From: an uncultured Sphingomonadaceae bacterium
GTDB taxonomy: Bacteria > Pseudomonadota > Alphaproteobacteria > Sphingomonadales > Sphingomonadaceae
Reading direction: 5' to 3'
Assembly (NCBI GenBank): GCA_938050045.1
Contig: CALLJS010000010.1
Span: 1-64,000 of the forward strand
Length of the DNA stretch: 64,000 bases
Each line of letters opens with the position of its first letter. The stretch's first letter is position 1. The translations under genes were made by a program, and so were the position numbers. Shown here piece by piece: positions 53,585 to 62,929 of the stretch. The notes beneath the pieces are model-generated. The model was not told the origin of the DNA, made no database searches, and saw nothing but the letters and a program-made list of their open reading frames with translations.

Positions 53585-55984
53585 ATGGATCAGAGTTTCC
53601 CGTTATTACCGCTAAGGGATATAGTTGTTTTTCCAGGCATGATTGTGCCTTTGTTTGTTGGGCGCGATAAATCTGTTTTTGCGCTAGAAAAAGCAATGGA
53701 ATCGAATAAGGAAATTTTCCTTGTTGCGCAGCTTGATCCTGCCGAAGATGATCCAGATCAAAATGATCTATATGACATTGGCGTGACGGCGAGCATTATG
53801 CAGCTATTGAAATTGCCCGATGGCACGGTTCGTGTCCTCGTAGAGGGCAAACAGCGCGCTACGCTTAAATCGCTAGAAAAATCAGACGCCGATCATATCG
53901 ATGCTATTGTCGCTCCGATTGAATTAGAGAAGATTAACAATACAGAAGCCTCAGCCTTGATGCGCTCTATTGTTGAACAATTTGAACAATATATCAAATT
54001 GAACAAAAAAATGGCGTCCGAAACGTCGGTGCAATTGAGTGAGATAGAGGATGCATCTGCTTTGGCTGATGCTGTCGCGGGCAATATCAGCGTGAAAGTA
54101 TCTGATAAACAATCTTTGTTGGTCGAATTAAACGCTTTACGTCGGCTTGAAATGGTGTTTGCCTTTATGGAAGGTGAATTAGGCGTTTTGAAAGTCGAAA
54201 AGAAAATTCGAGGCCGCGTTAAACGCCAAATGGAGAAAACTCAGCGCGAATATTATTTGAATGAGCAGATGAAAGCCATTCAAAAAGAATTGGGCAATGA
54301 GGATGGAGATGCAAGCGACGAGCTTACAGAATTGCAAACCAAAATAGATACGCAAAAACTATCTAAAGAAGCTAAGGGTAAGGCCCAGACAGAGCTGAAA
54401 AAATTACGCAATATGGCGCCAATGTCTGCCGAAGCAACGGTTGTTCGCAATTATCTTGATAATTTGCTTGCTATTCCTTGGGGTAAAAAGACTAAGATTA
54501 AAAAAGATATATCCAAGGCCCAGGATATTTTGGATGCGGATCATTTCGCGCTCGAAAAAGTCAAAGACCGCATCATTGAATATTTAGCGGTTCAAGCGCG
54601 CACCAATAAATTAAAAGGGCCAATCCTATGTTTGGTTGGGCCGCCAGGGGTGGGTAAAACATCTTTGGGCCGCTCTATCGCAAAAGCTTGCGGACGCCAA
54701 TTCATCCGTCAATCATTGGGCGGGGTGCATGATGAATCGGAAATACGGGGTCATCGCAGAACCTATATTGGGTCTATGCCAGGCAAGATTGCCAGCAATT
54801 TGAAAAAAGCGGGCTCGATGAATCCATTATTCTTGCTCGATGAAATTGATAAATTAGGTCAAGATTTTAGAGGCGATCCTGCATCTGCATTATTAGAAGT
54901 GTTAGACCCTGAACAAAATAGCAATTTCAATGACCATTATTTGGAAGTCGATTTGGATCTATCCGACATCATGTTCGTGACCACAGCAAATAGTATGAAT
55001 TTACCGCAGCCATTATTGGACCGTATGGAAATTATTCGTTTAGAAGGTTATACCGAGGATGAAAAATTAGAAATTGCTAAGCGTCATTTATTGCAAGAAC
55101 AAATTGATGCGCATGGTTTGAAGAAAGATGAGTTCTCGCTATCTGATGAGGCTTTGACTGACATTATTCGCTATTATACGCGAGAGGCAGGCGTTCGGAC
55201 ATTGAAACGCGAGATTGCTAAGGTTGCGCGTAAATCATTGCGTAAAATTTTAGAAGGCGAGGTAAAGTTGATTGCTGTTACTTCCGAAAATCTGTCGGAC
55301 TTTTTGGGCGTTCGTAAATTTCGCGTTGGTCTCAGCGAAGAAGAAAATCAAATTGGCGCGGTCACTGGTTTGGCTTGGACAGAAGTTGGCGGTGAATTAC
55401 TGACCATCGAAGCCGTTACAGCGCATGGTAAGGGGCAAATAAGAACGACGGGTAAATTGGGCGATGTGATGGGCGAGTCTATCCAAACCGCGCTAAGTTA
55501 TGTCAAGGCGCGCGCGCCATCTTATGGAATTAAACCCAGCTTATTCGCGCGTAAAGATATTCATATTCACTTGCCCGAAGGTGCAGTGCCTAAAGATGGC
55601 CCATCGGCTGGTGTTGGTATGGTGAGCGCGATGGTATCAACCTTAACTGGCACAGCTATCAGGCGCGATATTGCGATGACGGGCGAAGTAACTTTGCGCG
55701 GCCGCGTATTACCGATTGGCGGTCTAAAAGAGAAATTATTGGCGGCTTTGCGCGGGGGTATTAAGACGGTGTTGATTCCCAAAGATAATAAAAAAGACTT
55801 GGTGGAAATACCAGATAAGATTACCGATGGCCTTGAAATCATTCCTGTTGAACATATTGATGAAATACTTTCTATTGCATTGATTGATAAATTAGTGCCG
55901 ATAGAGTGGAGCGAAGCGGATGAATTAGCTGCGCTCTCACCAGCAATTATAGGAGGCGAGTCGCCTGCAGCAGCTAAGCATTAA
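53585..55984 (+). CDS. lon: ATP-dependent protease Lon
   Basis: 799 residues from MDQSFPLLPLRD, preceded by TGGAG; 20 further codons upstream lack similarity. Substrate-binding N-terminal domain (PLLPLRDIVVFPGMIVPLFV), Walker A GPPGVGKT, FLLDEIDKLGQDFRGDPASA, and the protease domain with catalytic Ser in PKDGPSAGVGM and Lys in LPIGGLKEKLLAA. Degrades misfolded and regulatory proteins such as CcrM in Caulobacter; ccrM is nearby. hup follows. Confidence 0.97.
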   Translation: MDQSFPLLPLRDIVVFPGMIVPLFVGRDKSVFALEKAMESNKEIFLVAQLDPAEDDPDQNDLYDIGVTASIMQLLKLPDGTVRVLVEGKQRATLKSLEKSDADHIDAIVAPIELEKINNTEASALMRSIVEQFEQYIKLNKKMASETSVQLSEIEDASALADAVAGNISVKVSDKQSLLVELNALRRLEMVFAFMEGELGVLKVEKKIRGRVKRQMEKTQREYYLNEQMKAIQKELGNEDGDASDELTELQTKIDTQKLSKEAKGKAQTELKKLRNMAPMSAEATVVRNYLDNLLAIPWGKKTKIKKDISKAQDILDADHFALEKVKDRIIEYLAVQARTNKLKGPILCLVGPPGVGKTSLGRSIAKACGRQFIRQSLGGVHDESEIRGHRRTYIGSMPGKIASNLKKAGSMNPLFLLDEIDKLGQDFRGDPASALLEVLDPEQNSNFNDHYLEVDLDLSDIMFVTTANSMNLPQPLLDRMEIIRLEGYTEDEKLEIAKRHLLQEQIDAHGLKKDEFSLSDEALTDIIRYYTREAGVRTLKREIAKVARKSLRKILEGEVKLIAVTSENLSDFLGVRKFRVGLSEEENQIGAVTGLAWTEVGGELLTIEAVTAHGKGQIRTTGKLGDVMGESIQTALSYVKARAPSYGIKPSLFARKDIHIHLPEGAVPKDGPSAGVGMVSAMVSTLTGTAIRRDIAMTGEVTLRGRVLPIGGLKEKLLAALRGGIKTVLIPKDNKKDLVEIPDKITDGLEIIPVEHIDEILSIALIDKLVPIEWSEADELAALSPAIIGGESPAAAKH

Positions 55985-56042
55985 GTCCCTAGATTTTTGT
56001 TGTTGATAATGGAATAGCAGTTTTTTGAGTTATTAATTTGTA

Positions 56043-56066
56043 AAATGCCAGAAAATGGCCCTTTTT
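56043..56066 (+). terminator. Possible terminator after lon
   Basis: GCCA (56047-56050) and TGGC (56056-56059) with a GAAAA loop, followed by CC and T5. Short stem, 60 bases after the lon stop codon; weak. Confidence 0.4.
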
Positions 56067-56185
56067 AGCGATTTTTCTTTTGACATGAAGCTGATAATAC
56101 TTCTTATTGCCCGCAGTATTTAGCGATTCTTCGGGAATCAATAAGGACTGTTAATTTAATTTTATGAAAGGGGGGTATTTATACC

Positions 56186-56458
56186 ATGAATAAACAAGAT
56201 CTCGTTTCTGCAGTTGCTGACTCATCGGGTTTAAGCAAAGCTGATGCGGCCAAAGCTGTTGAAGGTGTGTTTGATGCTGTGACTGGCGAATTGAAAAAAG
56301 GTGGTGAAGTTCGTTTGGTTGGGTTTGGAACATTTTCTGTTTCACGCCGTAAAGAATCTACAGGCCGTAACCCGCGCACGGGTGAGCCAATGACCATTAA
56401 AGCCTCTAATGTACCTAAATTCAAAGCAGGTAAAGCGCTTAAAGACGCTGTGAATTAA
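56186..56458 (+). CDS. hup: HU family DNA-binding protein
   Basis: 90 residues. MNKQDLVSAVADSSGLSKAD and the DNA-binding arm VSRRKESTGRNPRTGEPM. GGGGGG-type Shine-Dalgarno (AAAGGGGGG) ends about 14 bases before the ATG. Bends DNA in the nucleoid. Next to lon, as in many proteobacteria. Confidence 0.96.
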   Translation: MNKQDLVSAVADSSGLSKADAAKAVEGVFDAVTGELKKGGEVRLVGFGTFSVSRRKESTGRNPRTGEPMTIKASNVPKFKAGKALKDAVN

Positions 56459-56481
56459 TTTCATTAGATATTTATTTATGG

Positions 56482-56508
56482 AAAAGGCCCTTTTCAGGGT
56501 CTTTTTTT
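56482..56508 (+). terminator. Rho-independent terminator after hup
   Basis: AAAAGGCCC and GGGTCTTTT pair (one G-U) around TTTTCA, with a run of seven T at the 3' side. It lies 23 bases after the hup stop. Confidence 0.8.
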
Positions 56509-56543
56509 GTGTGTAAAAATTTATTTACATTTTACTGAATTTT

Positions 56544-56695
56544 GAGTCTTTTGGGAAACACCACTAGGGATTGAGTCAGTCTTTGGTGCAAAGACTCAAT
56601 ATATAGTGTGTATCACCTTTTGTTCTTTTGCGTTAACCATATATTTGCCCTGTTTCTGCTAGTTAACGCTCTTGACGTTAACCATATTCGGACTC
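56544..56695 (+). promoter_or_regulatory. ccrM regulatory region with four GANTC sites and CtrA-like half-sites
   Basis: GANTC occurs at 56544, 56573, 56593 and 56691. GTTAACCAT occurs at 56632-56640 and 56677-56685, both within CGTTAACCATAT, plus GTTAAC at 56662. TTAACCAT is the CtrA half-site core. The middle two GANTC sites are part of an inverted repeat (TTGAGT...CTTTG with CAAAGACTCAA). The start codon is 82 bases further on. This supports methylation- and CtrA/GcrA-linked control as in Caulobacter. Confidence 0.65.
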
Positions 56696-56765
56696 ATTTA
56701 AGACGTCTTGCAGATTTGAAATAGGTCATTTTTTTGGATAATATACCAATAAATGCCTATCATAA

Positions 56766-57938
<1,173 letters not shown>

Positions 57939-57956
57939 TATTGAGAGGATGGGGCT

Positions 57957-59054
57957 ATGACATATTATATTCGGCCGCATCAATTTATAGATAGCCCGCA
58001 AAATTATAGTGGAGAAAGCCGCCGATTAGCAGGAGCATTGATTTGGTTCTCGGCGCTTGAGGTCATTAAAAAAACATCCGATTCAATAGACCGAAAGATT
58101 GTGTCTCTTGAGGATTGGGACGGGCATGTTTCTGGCTATAATGAAGCTATAAAACAACGATTGAATATGCTATATTCTAATTTAATATCGGAACGTAAGC
58201 CTATGAAAATAGGAGATAAAATATTACGTTTGGATCAGCCTCAAGTGATGGCGATACTCAATATTACGCCCGATAGTTTTTCCGATGGCGGTCAATTTAC
58301 GCAAAGCGATGATATGGATGATGCCGCAGTTGATGCAGGTTATGCTATGGCGGCTCAGGGGGCTGCCATCATCGATATCGGAGGGGAATCAACGCGCCCT
58401 AATGCTAAGATAGTATGGGAAGGTGATGAGATATTGCGTATTTTACCGACCATAGAGCGGCTTGGTAACAGCACAATCATCTCTGTAGATACCCGAAAGT
58501 CGGCGGTGATGGAGCAAGCTTTGGCACGGGGGGCTGCCATCATCAATGATATATCCGCGCTAGCTTATGATAAGCGTTCAACAGAGGTTGCCAGCAAATT
58601 TGATGCCCCTGTCATTTTGATGCATGCATCTTCTCAAGGCGATGATCCGCACGATAATGCGCAATATGATGATGTAGTTTTCGATGTTTATGATTGGTTG
58701 GAACGGCGGGTTGAACAAGTTATCGCTGCGGGTATAAATGCCGATAAAATATTGATTGATATTGGCATTGGCTTTGGTAAATCTTTGACTGAAAATTTGA
58801 ACCTGATTAACAATCTATCCTTATTCCATGCGATTGGCGTCCCCCTAGTTTTTGGCGCAAGCCGCAAGAGATTGATCGGGGCTTTATCGGGCGAAGATGA
58901 TGCGCTTAAGAGGTTAGGGGGATCGCTAGCAATCGCACTAAAAGCAATAGACCAAGGCGTTCATATCGTAAGGGTGCACGATATACCAGAAACGGTGCAA
59001 GCAGTGCGAATTTGGCGCGGTATAAGAGACGCCGCTTTAACAGCCAAAGCTTAG
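57957..59054 (+). CDS. folP: Dihydropteroate synthase
   Basis: 365 residues, about 80 longer than typical because of an N-terminal extension (MTYYIRPHQFIDSPQNYSG...). The core has MAILNITPDSFSDGG, IIDIGGESTRPNA, IGIGFGKSLTENL and VFGASRKRLIGAL, all DHPS signatures. Makes dihydropteroate in folate synthesis; target of sulfonamides. An ATG at 58204 could give a short form without the extension. Overlaps four bases with the convergent regulator gene. Confidence 0.94.
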   Translation: MTYYIRPHQFIDSPQNYSGESRRLAGALIWFSALEVIKKTSDSIDRKIVSLEDWDGHVSGYNEAIKQRLNMLYSNLISERKPMKIGDKILRLDQPQVMAILNITPDSFSDGGQFTQSDDMDDAAVDAGYAMAAQGAAIIDIGGESTRPNAKIVWEGDEILRILPTIERLGNSTIISVDTRKSAVMEQALARGAAIINDISALAYDKRSTEVASKFDAPVILMHASSQGDDPHDNAQYDDVVFDVYDWLERRVEQVIAAGINADKILIDIGIGFGKSLTENLNLINNLSLFHAIGVPLVFGASRKRLIGALSGEDDALKRLGGSLAIALKAIDQGVHIVRVHDIPETVQAVRIWRGIRDAALTAKA

Positions 59055-60478
59055 GCCGCGTTATCAATTCCTAAATCAGCCAATTTTCTATATAATGTCG
59101 AACGGCCAATGCCTAATCGGCGTGCAACTTCGGTCATGCGACCACGATAATGACCAATGGCCAATCGAATGACATCGGCTTCTATCTCCTCTAATGGACG
59201 CAAATTACCATCATTTTCAAACAATGTAACGCCTATACCGCCAGTGCCTTCATTGACAGTCTCCAATTTGGTATTGCTGTTGCTTACTACAGAGGCAATT
59301 TGAGGGAATTCTTGTTCGGTCAAAGCATCGCGTTCGCACAATACAGCGGCTCTAAATAGGGCACTTTGTAATTGTCGGACGTTTCCAGGCCAATTATAAC
59401 CATTGAGCAGCGATAATGCTTCGTCGGTAATCCCTAAACTGCGTAAACCAGGTTGAGAGGCCATGCGTGAAAGGAAGTGCCGTGCAAGGGCGGGTATGTC
59501 ACTTTTACGATCGCGCAAAGCGGGAATGGTTAATTGCACTACATTTAACCTATAATACAGATCTTCGCGGAATGCATTCTTCTCAATTTTTTCTAGTAAA
59601 TCGCTATTAGCTGCTGAAATAACACGAACATCTATCTTATAACTATGTTGGCATCCAAGAGGTTGTATTTCATTTTTATTGAGCAACCTTACCAAACGCA
59701 TTTGCGTTTCAGTGGGTAAATGATCGACTTCATCCAAAAATATAGTGCCGCCATCGGCTTGTTGAATAATACCGATGCGGCGATCAAAAGCACCAGCGAA
59801 TGCATTTTTTTCATGGCCGAATAAAACGGAATCAAGCAAATTGGGTGCTAATGCACCGCAGTTGATTTTCAAATAAGCTTGTTTGGAACGCGGACTTGCG
59901 GCTTGGATGGCATCGGCGATAACTTCTTTGCCTACGCCGCTCTCACCCTCGATAAGAATGGGAACACGCGAACGCGCAGCTTTTGCCGCAACCGCCAAAG
60001 CCGCTCTGAAGGGAGGTGCTGAACCAATAATATCTTCAAAGTCCAACGATTGGCTAATCTTCTCGGTAAGCGGCTGCAATTCTCCAGCGGTTTTGCTGTG
60101 ATCCGACGCTAATTCTAATGCTGCGATCATCCGTTCAGCAGCGACAGGTTTGATCAAATAATCTGATGCACCCGCGCGCATAGCGTCTATTGCACTCTCG
60201 CTAGAGCCTATCGAAGTCATCAGCATTATGGGTAAGGCAGGCCGATTGGATTTTAATTCTGCTATCAGGCTCGCGCTGTCTGCATCAGGCAAGGCTTGAT
60301 CTAATATTACAGCATCAAGCATCATTCCATCTTGCGTGCCCAAAATAGCCATGGCCATTTCAGCATCGCTTGCAAAAATAGTACGCCAACCCGCGCGCGC
60401 AGCGATTGTCGATACCAAACGACATTGCGCTGGTTCGTCATCAACGAGCATTAATAAGCGTGTTTTTTCTGCGTTCAT
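59051..60478 (-). CDS. NtrC-like response regulator with altered sigma-54 contact loop
   Basis: 475 residues from ATG 60478 (a TTG lies two codons upstream). Receiver domain (LMLVDDEPAQ, phospho-Asp in DAVILDQALPDAD, KPVAAERM), AAA+ domain (Walker A EGESGVGKE, GGTIFLDEVDHLP) and a Fis-type HTH at the end (MTEVARRLGIGRSTLYRKL). In the loop the usual GAFTGA reads NAFAGA, so contact with sigma-54 is doubtful. No cognate kinase is adjacent. Confidence 0.88.
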   Translation of the reverse strand: MNAEKTRLLMLVDDEPAQCRLVSTIAARAGWRTIFASDAEMAMAILGTQDGMMLDAVILDQALPDADSASLIAELKSNRPALPIMLMTSIGSSESAIDAMRAGASDYLIKPVAAERMIAALELASDHSKTAGELQPLTEKISQSLDFEDIIGSAPPFRAALAVAAKAARSRVPILIEGESGVGKEVIADAIQAASPRSKQAYLKINCGALAPNLLDSVLFGHEKNAFAGAFDRRIGIIQQADGGTIFLDEVDHLPTETQMRLVRLLNKNEIQPLGCQHSYKIDVRVISAANSDLLEKIEKNAFREDLYYRLNVVQLTIPALRDRKSDIPALARHFLSRMASQPGLRSLGITDEALSLLNGYNWPGNVRQLQSALFRAAVLCERDALTEQEFPQIASVVSNSNTKLETVNEGTGGIGVTLFENDGNLRPLEEIEADVIRLAIGHYRGRMTEVARRLGIGRSTLYRKLADLGIDNAA

Positions 60479-60689
60479 CAGCAACCTGCATTTATATGTT
60501 GTAATCAGGGTTAACAGAAAGGGGTAAAGAGCAGATTAATTTTGCCAATTATTTACAGGCAGGGGTGATTTTTGGAGTTTGATTTCAAATGTTATGAATT
60601 AAACATTGATATTTGCAGCAATTTGACGAATGCGGTTGAGCATTGTGGGATATATGTATAAAGTATAAAAAACTGTGACGGAGGATATT

Positions 60690-60812
60690 ATGTCAGGCAA
60701 CCAAAATATTAAAGATGCATCAAAAACATATGGTAATTTTTTGAATATGTTAAAATGGGGCTGCATTGTAACAGCAATAGTCACTAGTTTTTTTATTATT
60801 ATAATTTCCTGA
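60690..60812 (+). CDS. Small aa3-type cytochrome oxidase subunit IV-like protein
   Basis: 40 residues, too short for most gene callers. The pattern is a polar N-terminus (MSGNQNIKDASKTYGNFLNM) and one membrane helix (LKWGCIVTAIVTSFFIIIIS). It matches the bacterial aa3 subunit IV type (ASKTYGNFLNMLKWG). GGAGG lies 5-8 bases before the ATG. It precedes pntA1 by 16 bases and may share its transcript. Confidence 0.65.
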   Translation: MSGNQNIKDASKTYGNFLNMLKWGCIVTAIVTSFFIIIIS

Positions 60813-60828
60813 TATTAAGGCATAATAT

Positions 60829-61956
60829 ATGAAAATCGCTATATTAAAAGAATCGCTTGGCGGTGAAAATCGTGTTGCGGCTACGCCAGAGACCGTTAAA
60901 AAATTTATCGCTTTAGGAGCGGATATTGCGGTTGAAAAAGGCGCTGGGGTAAATGCCTCTATCGCGGATGATGATTACAAAGAAATGGGCGCCGCCATTG
61001 GTGCGCGCGCCGCAACCCTCAAAGATGCCGATATTGTCATGGGCGTGAATGGGCCAACACCCGCTAGTCTCAAAGGCATGAAAAAAGGGGCTTGGCTTAT
61101 TGCGGGTTTGAATCCTTTTGGGGAACGCAAGCGCGTTGATGCTTATGCGAAACTGGGGATAGAGGCCCTAGCCATGGAATTTATGCCGCGCATCACGCGC
61201 GCGCAAAGCATGGATATTCTCTCTTCGCAATCCAACCTATCGGGTTATAAGGCCGTGTTAGAGGCAGCGTCGCATTATGGCCGTGCTTTCCCGATGATGA
61301 TGACAGCGGCGGGAACGGTCTCGGCGGCGAAATGTTTTGTCATGGGCGTTGGCGTTGCGGGCCTGCAAGCGATAGCAACAGCGCGGCGTTTGGGAGCGCA
61401 AGTATCCGCAACCGATGTGCGCGCTGCCACCAAAGAACAAATCCAATCATTGGGCGCAAAGCCAATTTTTGTTGAGAGCGTCGAAGGTATCGAAGGCGAA
61501 GGTAGCGGCGGTTATGCTACTGAAATGAGCGAAGAATATCAAAAAGCACAGGCGCAATTGGTATCATCACACATAGCAAAGCAAGATATAGTCATTACCA
61601 CTGCGCTTATTCCAGGGCGTCCTGCGCCAAAATTGATTAGCGATGCGCAGATTAAAACGATGCGCAGCGGCAGCGTGATTGTCGATTTAGCCGCAGAGCA
61701 AGGCGGCAATGTCGCGGGTGCTAAGGCAGGTGAGGTAGTTGAGAAACATGGCGTTAAAATTGTGGGTGCTAGCAATATGCCATCCTTATTGGCCGCCGAT
61801 AGCAGCGCATTATTTTCGCGCAATCTCTACAACTTCCTATCTGCTTATTGGGATAAAGAGGCTGGTCAGCCTGTATTGCCCGATGATGATGAAGTGACGA
61901 TAGCTATTCGCCTCACCAAGGACAGCAAAGTCGTAAATGAGAGGTTGTTGGGGTGA
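60829..61956 (+). CDS. pntA1: NAD(P) transhydrogenase subunit alpha part 1
   Basis: 375 residues. MKIAILKESLGGENRVAATP start, NAD(H)-binding domain with MGVGVAGLQAIATARRLGAQ and SGSVIVDLAAEQGGN. Soluble cytoplasmic domain I of proton-translocating transhydrogenase; membrane parts are encoded by pntA2 and pntB downstream, but the operon is interrupted here by a DUF559 gene. Confidence 0.95.
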   Translation: MKIAILKESLGGENRVAATPETVKKFIALGADIAVEKGAGVNASIADDDYKEMGAAIGARAATLKDADIVMGVNGPTPASLKGMKKGAWLIAGLNPFGERKRVDAYAKLGIEALAMEFMPRITRAQSMDILSSQSNLSGYKAVLEAASHYGRAFPMMMTAAGTVSAAKCFVMGVGVAGLQAIATARRLGAQVSATDVRAATKEQIQSLGAKPIFVESVEGIEGEGSGGYATEMSEEYQKAQAQLVSSHIAKQDIVITTALIPGRPAPKLISDAQIKTMRSGSVIVDLAAEQGGNVAGAKAGEVVEKHGVKIVGASNMPSLLAADSSALFSRNLYNFLSAYWDKEAGQPVLPDDDEVTIAIRLTKDSKVVNERLLG

Positions 61957-62108
61957 ATTATAAGCTATATGTCTAATATAAGTGGCTGGCAGCATGGTTC
62001 GTTGTGATTGCGATGGGATATATTATTGGAAAAGATATGGCGATTAGAGATAATGAGCGTGATGCTGCGATAAGCTGTAACGATTTAAGAATGGATGAAG
62101 AAAAATAA
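61953..62108 (+). pseudogene. Small TM-protein remnant between pntA1 and the DUF559 insertion
   Basis: A frame from GTG 61953 (overlapping the pntA1 stop) reads NYKLYV, then TAA (61974), then in the same frame YKWLAAWFVVIAMGYIIGK and a polar tail ending RMDEEK at 62106-62108. The stop is overlapped by an ATG as at the pntA2 start. Probably a small membrane protein broken by one stop, or one starting at ATG 62013 (31 residues). Function unknown. Confidence 0.4.
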
Positions 62109-62140
62109 TGGACTTACTATCAATATATCACTCTCAAATT

Positions 62141-62258
62141 CCTCCCCTGCAAGGGGAGGGGGACCGCGCAGCGGTGGTGGGGTGTTTGCATTGATAACAT
62201 TGCATAATCTTATGAGGCTACACCCCTCCGACAGCCTTGCAGGCTGCCACCTCCCCTT
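62141..62258. repeat. Inverted pair of REP-like GC-rich palindromes
   Basis: CCTCCCC-TGCAA-GGGGAGG (62141-62159), then a left unit (62151-62185, with ACCGC/GCGGT hairpin and GGGGTGT end) and a right unit (62220-62258, with CAGCC/GGCTG hairpin, starting ACACCCC) in inverted orientation with a 34-base AT-rich spacer. GC content is far above surroundings. Layout is that of REP/BIME pairs. Confidence 0.8.
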
Positions 62259-62276
62259 AAAAGGGAGAATGTAAAT

Positions 62277-62645
62277 ATGTTGCAAGGGGATATTGGTGTT
62301 GCTCATCGAGCAAAGCGGCTCAGAAAAGAGATGACGTTGCCAGAGAATATGCTCTGGAAGTATTTAAGAGGCAATCCCAGTGGAATTAAGTTTCGCAGAC
62401 AGCATCCATCTGGGCCTTATGTTGCAGATTTTTATTGCCATAAAGCCAGATTGATTATTGAAGTTGACGGAATAGTGCATGACATGAGCAATAATCCAGC
62501 AAGAGATACAAAGCGAGATGCATGGTTTGCGGAGCGCAATATAGAAGTGATGAGAATTAAAGCATTAGATGTAATGAGAGATGCGATGAATATAAGTCAA
62601 TCAATTATAGACTATGCCAAAGATAAGATAGCTAAGGAAAAATAA
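62277..62645 (+). CDS. DUF559 (Vsr-like) endonuclease-domain protein
   Basis: 122 residues. RLRKEMTLPENMLWKYLRG, GIKFRRQHPSGPYVADFYC and RLIIEVDGIVHD are the DUF559 hallmarks; the Asp/Glu residues in VADF and EVDG correspond to the PD-(D/E)XK-type active site. The predicted fold is that of very short patch repair nucleases, but function is unknown. Flanked upstream by a REP-like pair and inserted between pntA1 and pntA2, with the stop overlapping the pntA2 start (TAATG). Confidence 0.85.
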   Translation: MLQGDIGVAHRAKRLRKEMTLPENMLWKYLRGNPSGIKFRRQHPSGPYVADFYCHKARLIIEVDGIVHDMSNNPARDTKRDAWFAERNIEVMRIKALDVMRDAMNISQSIIDYAKDKIAKEK

Positions 62646-62929
62646 TGGACTTTATATCAATATTATCAATTTTTGTGATGGCCTGTTTTGTTGGTTATTA
62701 TGTGGTTTGGTCGGTTACGCCCGCGCTGCATACGCCGCTCATGGCGGTTACTAACGCGATTAGTTCGGTCATCATTGTGGGTGCATTAATCGCTGCTGCT
62801 GCCTCGGGCAGTCCTGCCGCAAAATGGCTCGGTCTTATTGGAGTTGTCCTTGCGAGCGTCAATATTTTCGGCGGTTTTGCTGTGACGGAACGTATGCTGG
62901 CCATGTATAAGAAAAAGGAGAAGAAATGA
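62645..62929 (+). CDS. pntA2: NAD(P) transhydrogenase subunit alpha part 2
   Basis: 94 residues, three to four membrane helices (ISILSIFVMACFVGYYVVW, PLMAVTNAISSVIIVGALIA, WLGLIGVVLASVNIFGGFAV). PLMAVTNAIS is the family signature. Inner-membrane proton channel part. The start overlaps the DUF559 stop, and its stop overlaps the pntB start (ATGA). Confidence 0.95.
   Translation: MDFISILSIFVMACFVGYYVVWSVTPALHTPLMAVTNAISSVIIVGALIAAAASGSPAAKWLGLIGVVLASVNIFGGFAVTERMLAMYKKKEKK

Noticed and set aside
56482-56508. Alternative reading as a CcrM leader attenuator
   Set aside because: It lies 270 bases before ccrM and directly after hup with a T run, so a plain hup terminator fits better.
62141-62258. 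GC-rich palindromes considered as a CRISPR array
   Set aside because: Only two inverted units and one AT-rich spacer, with no regular direct repeats and no cas genes nearby.
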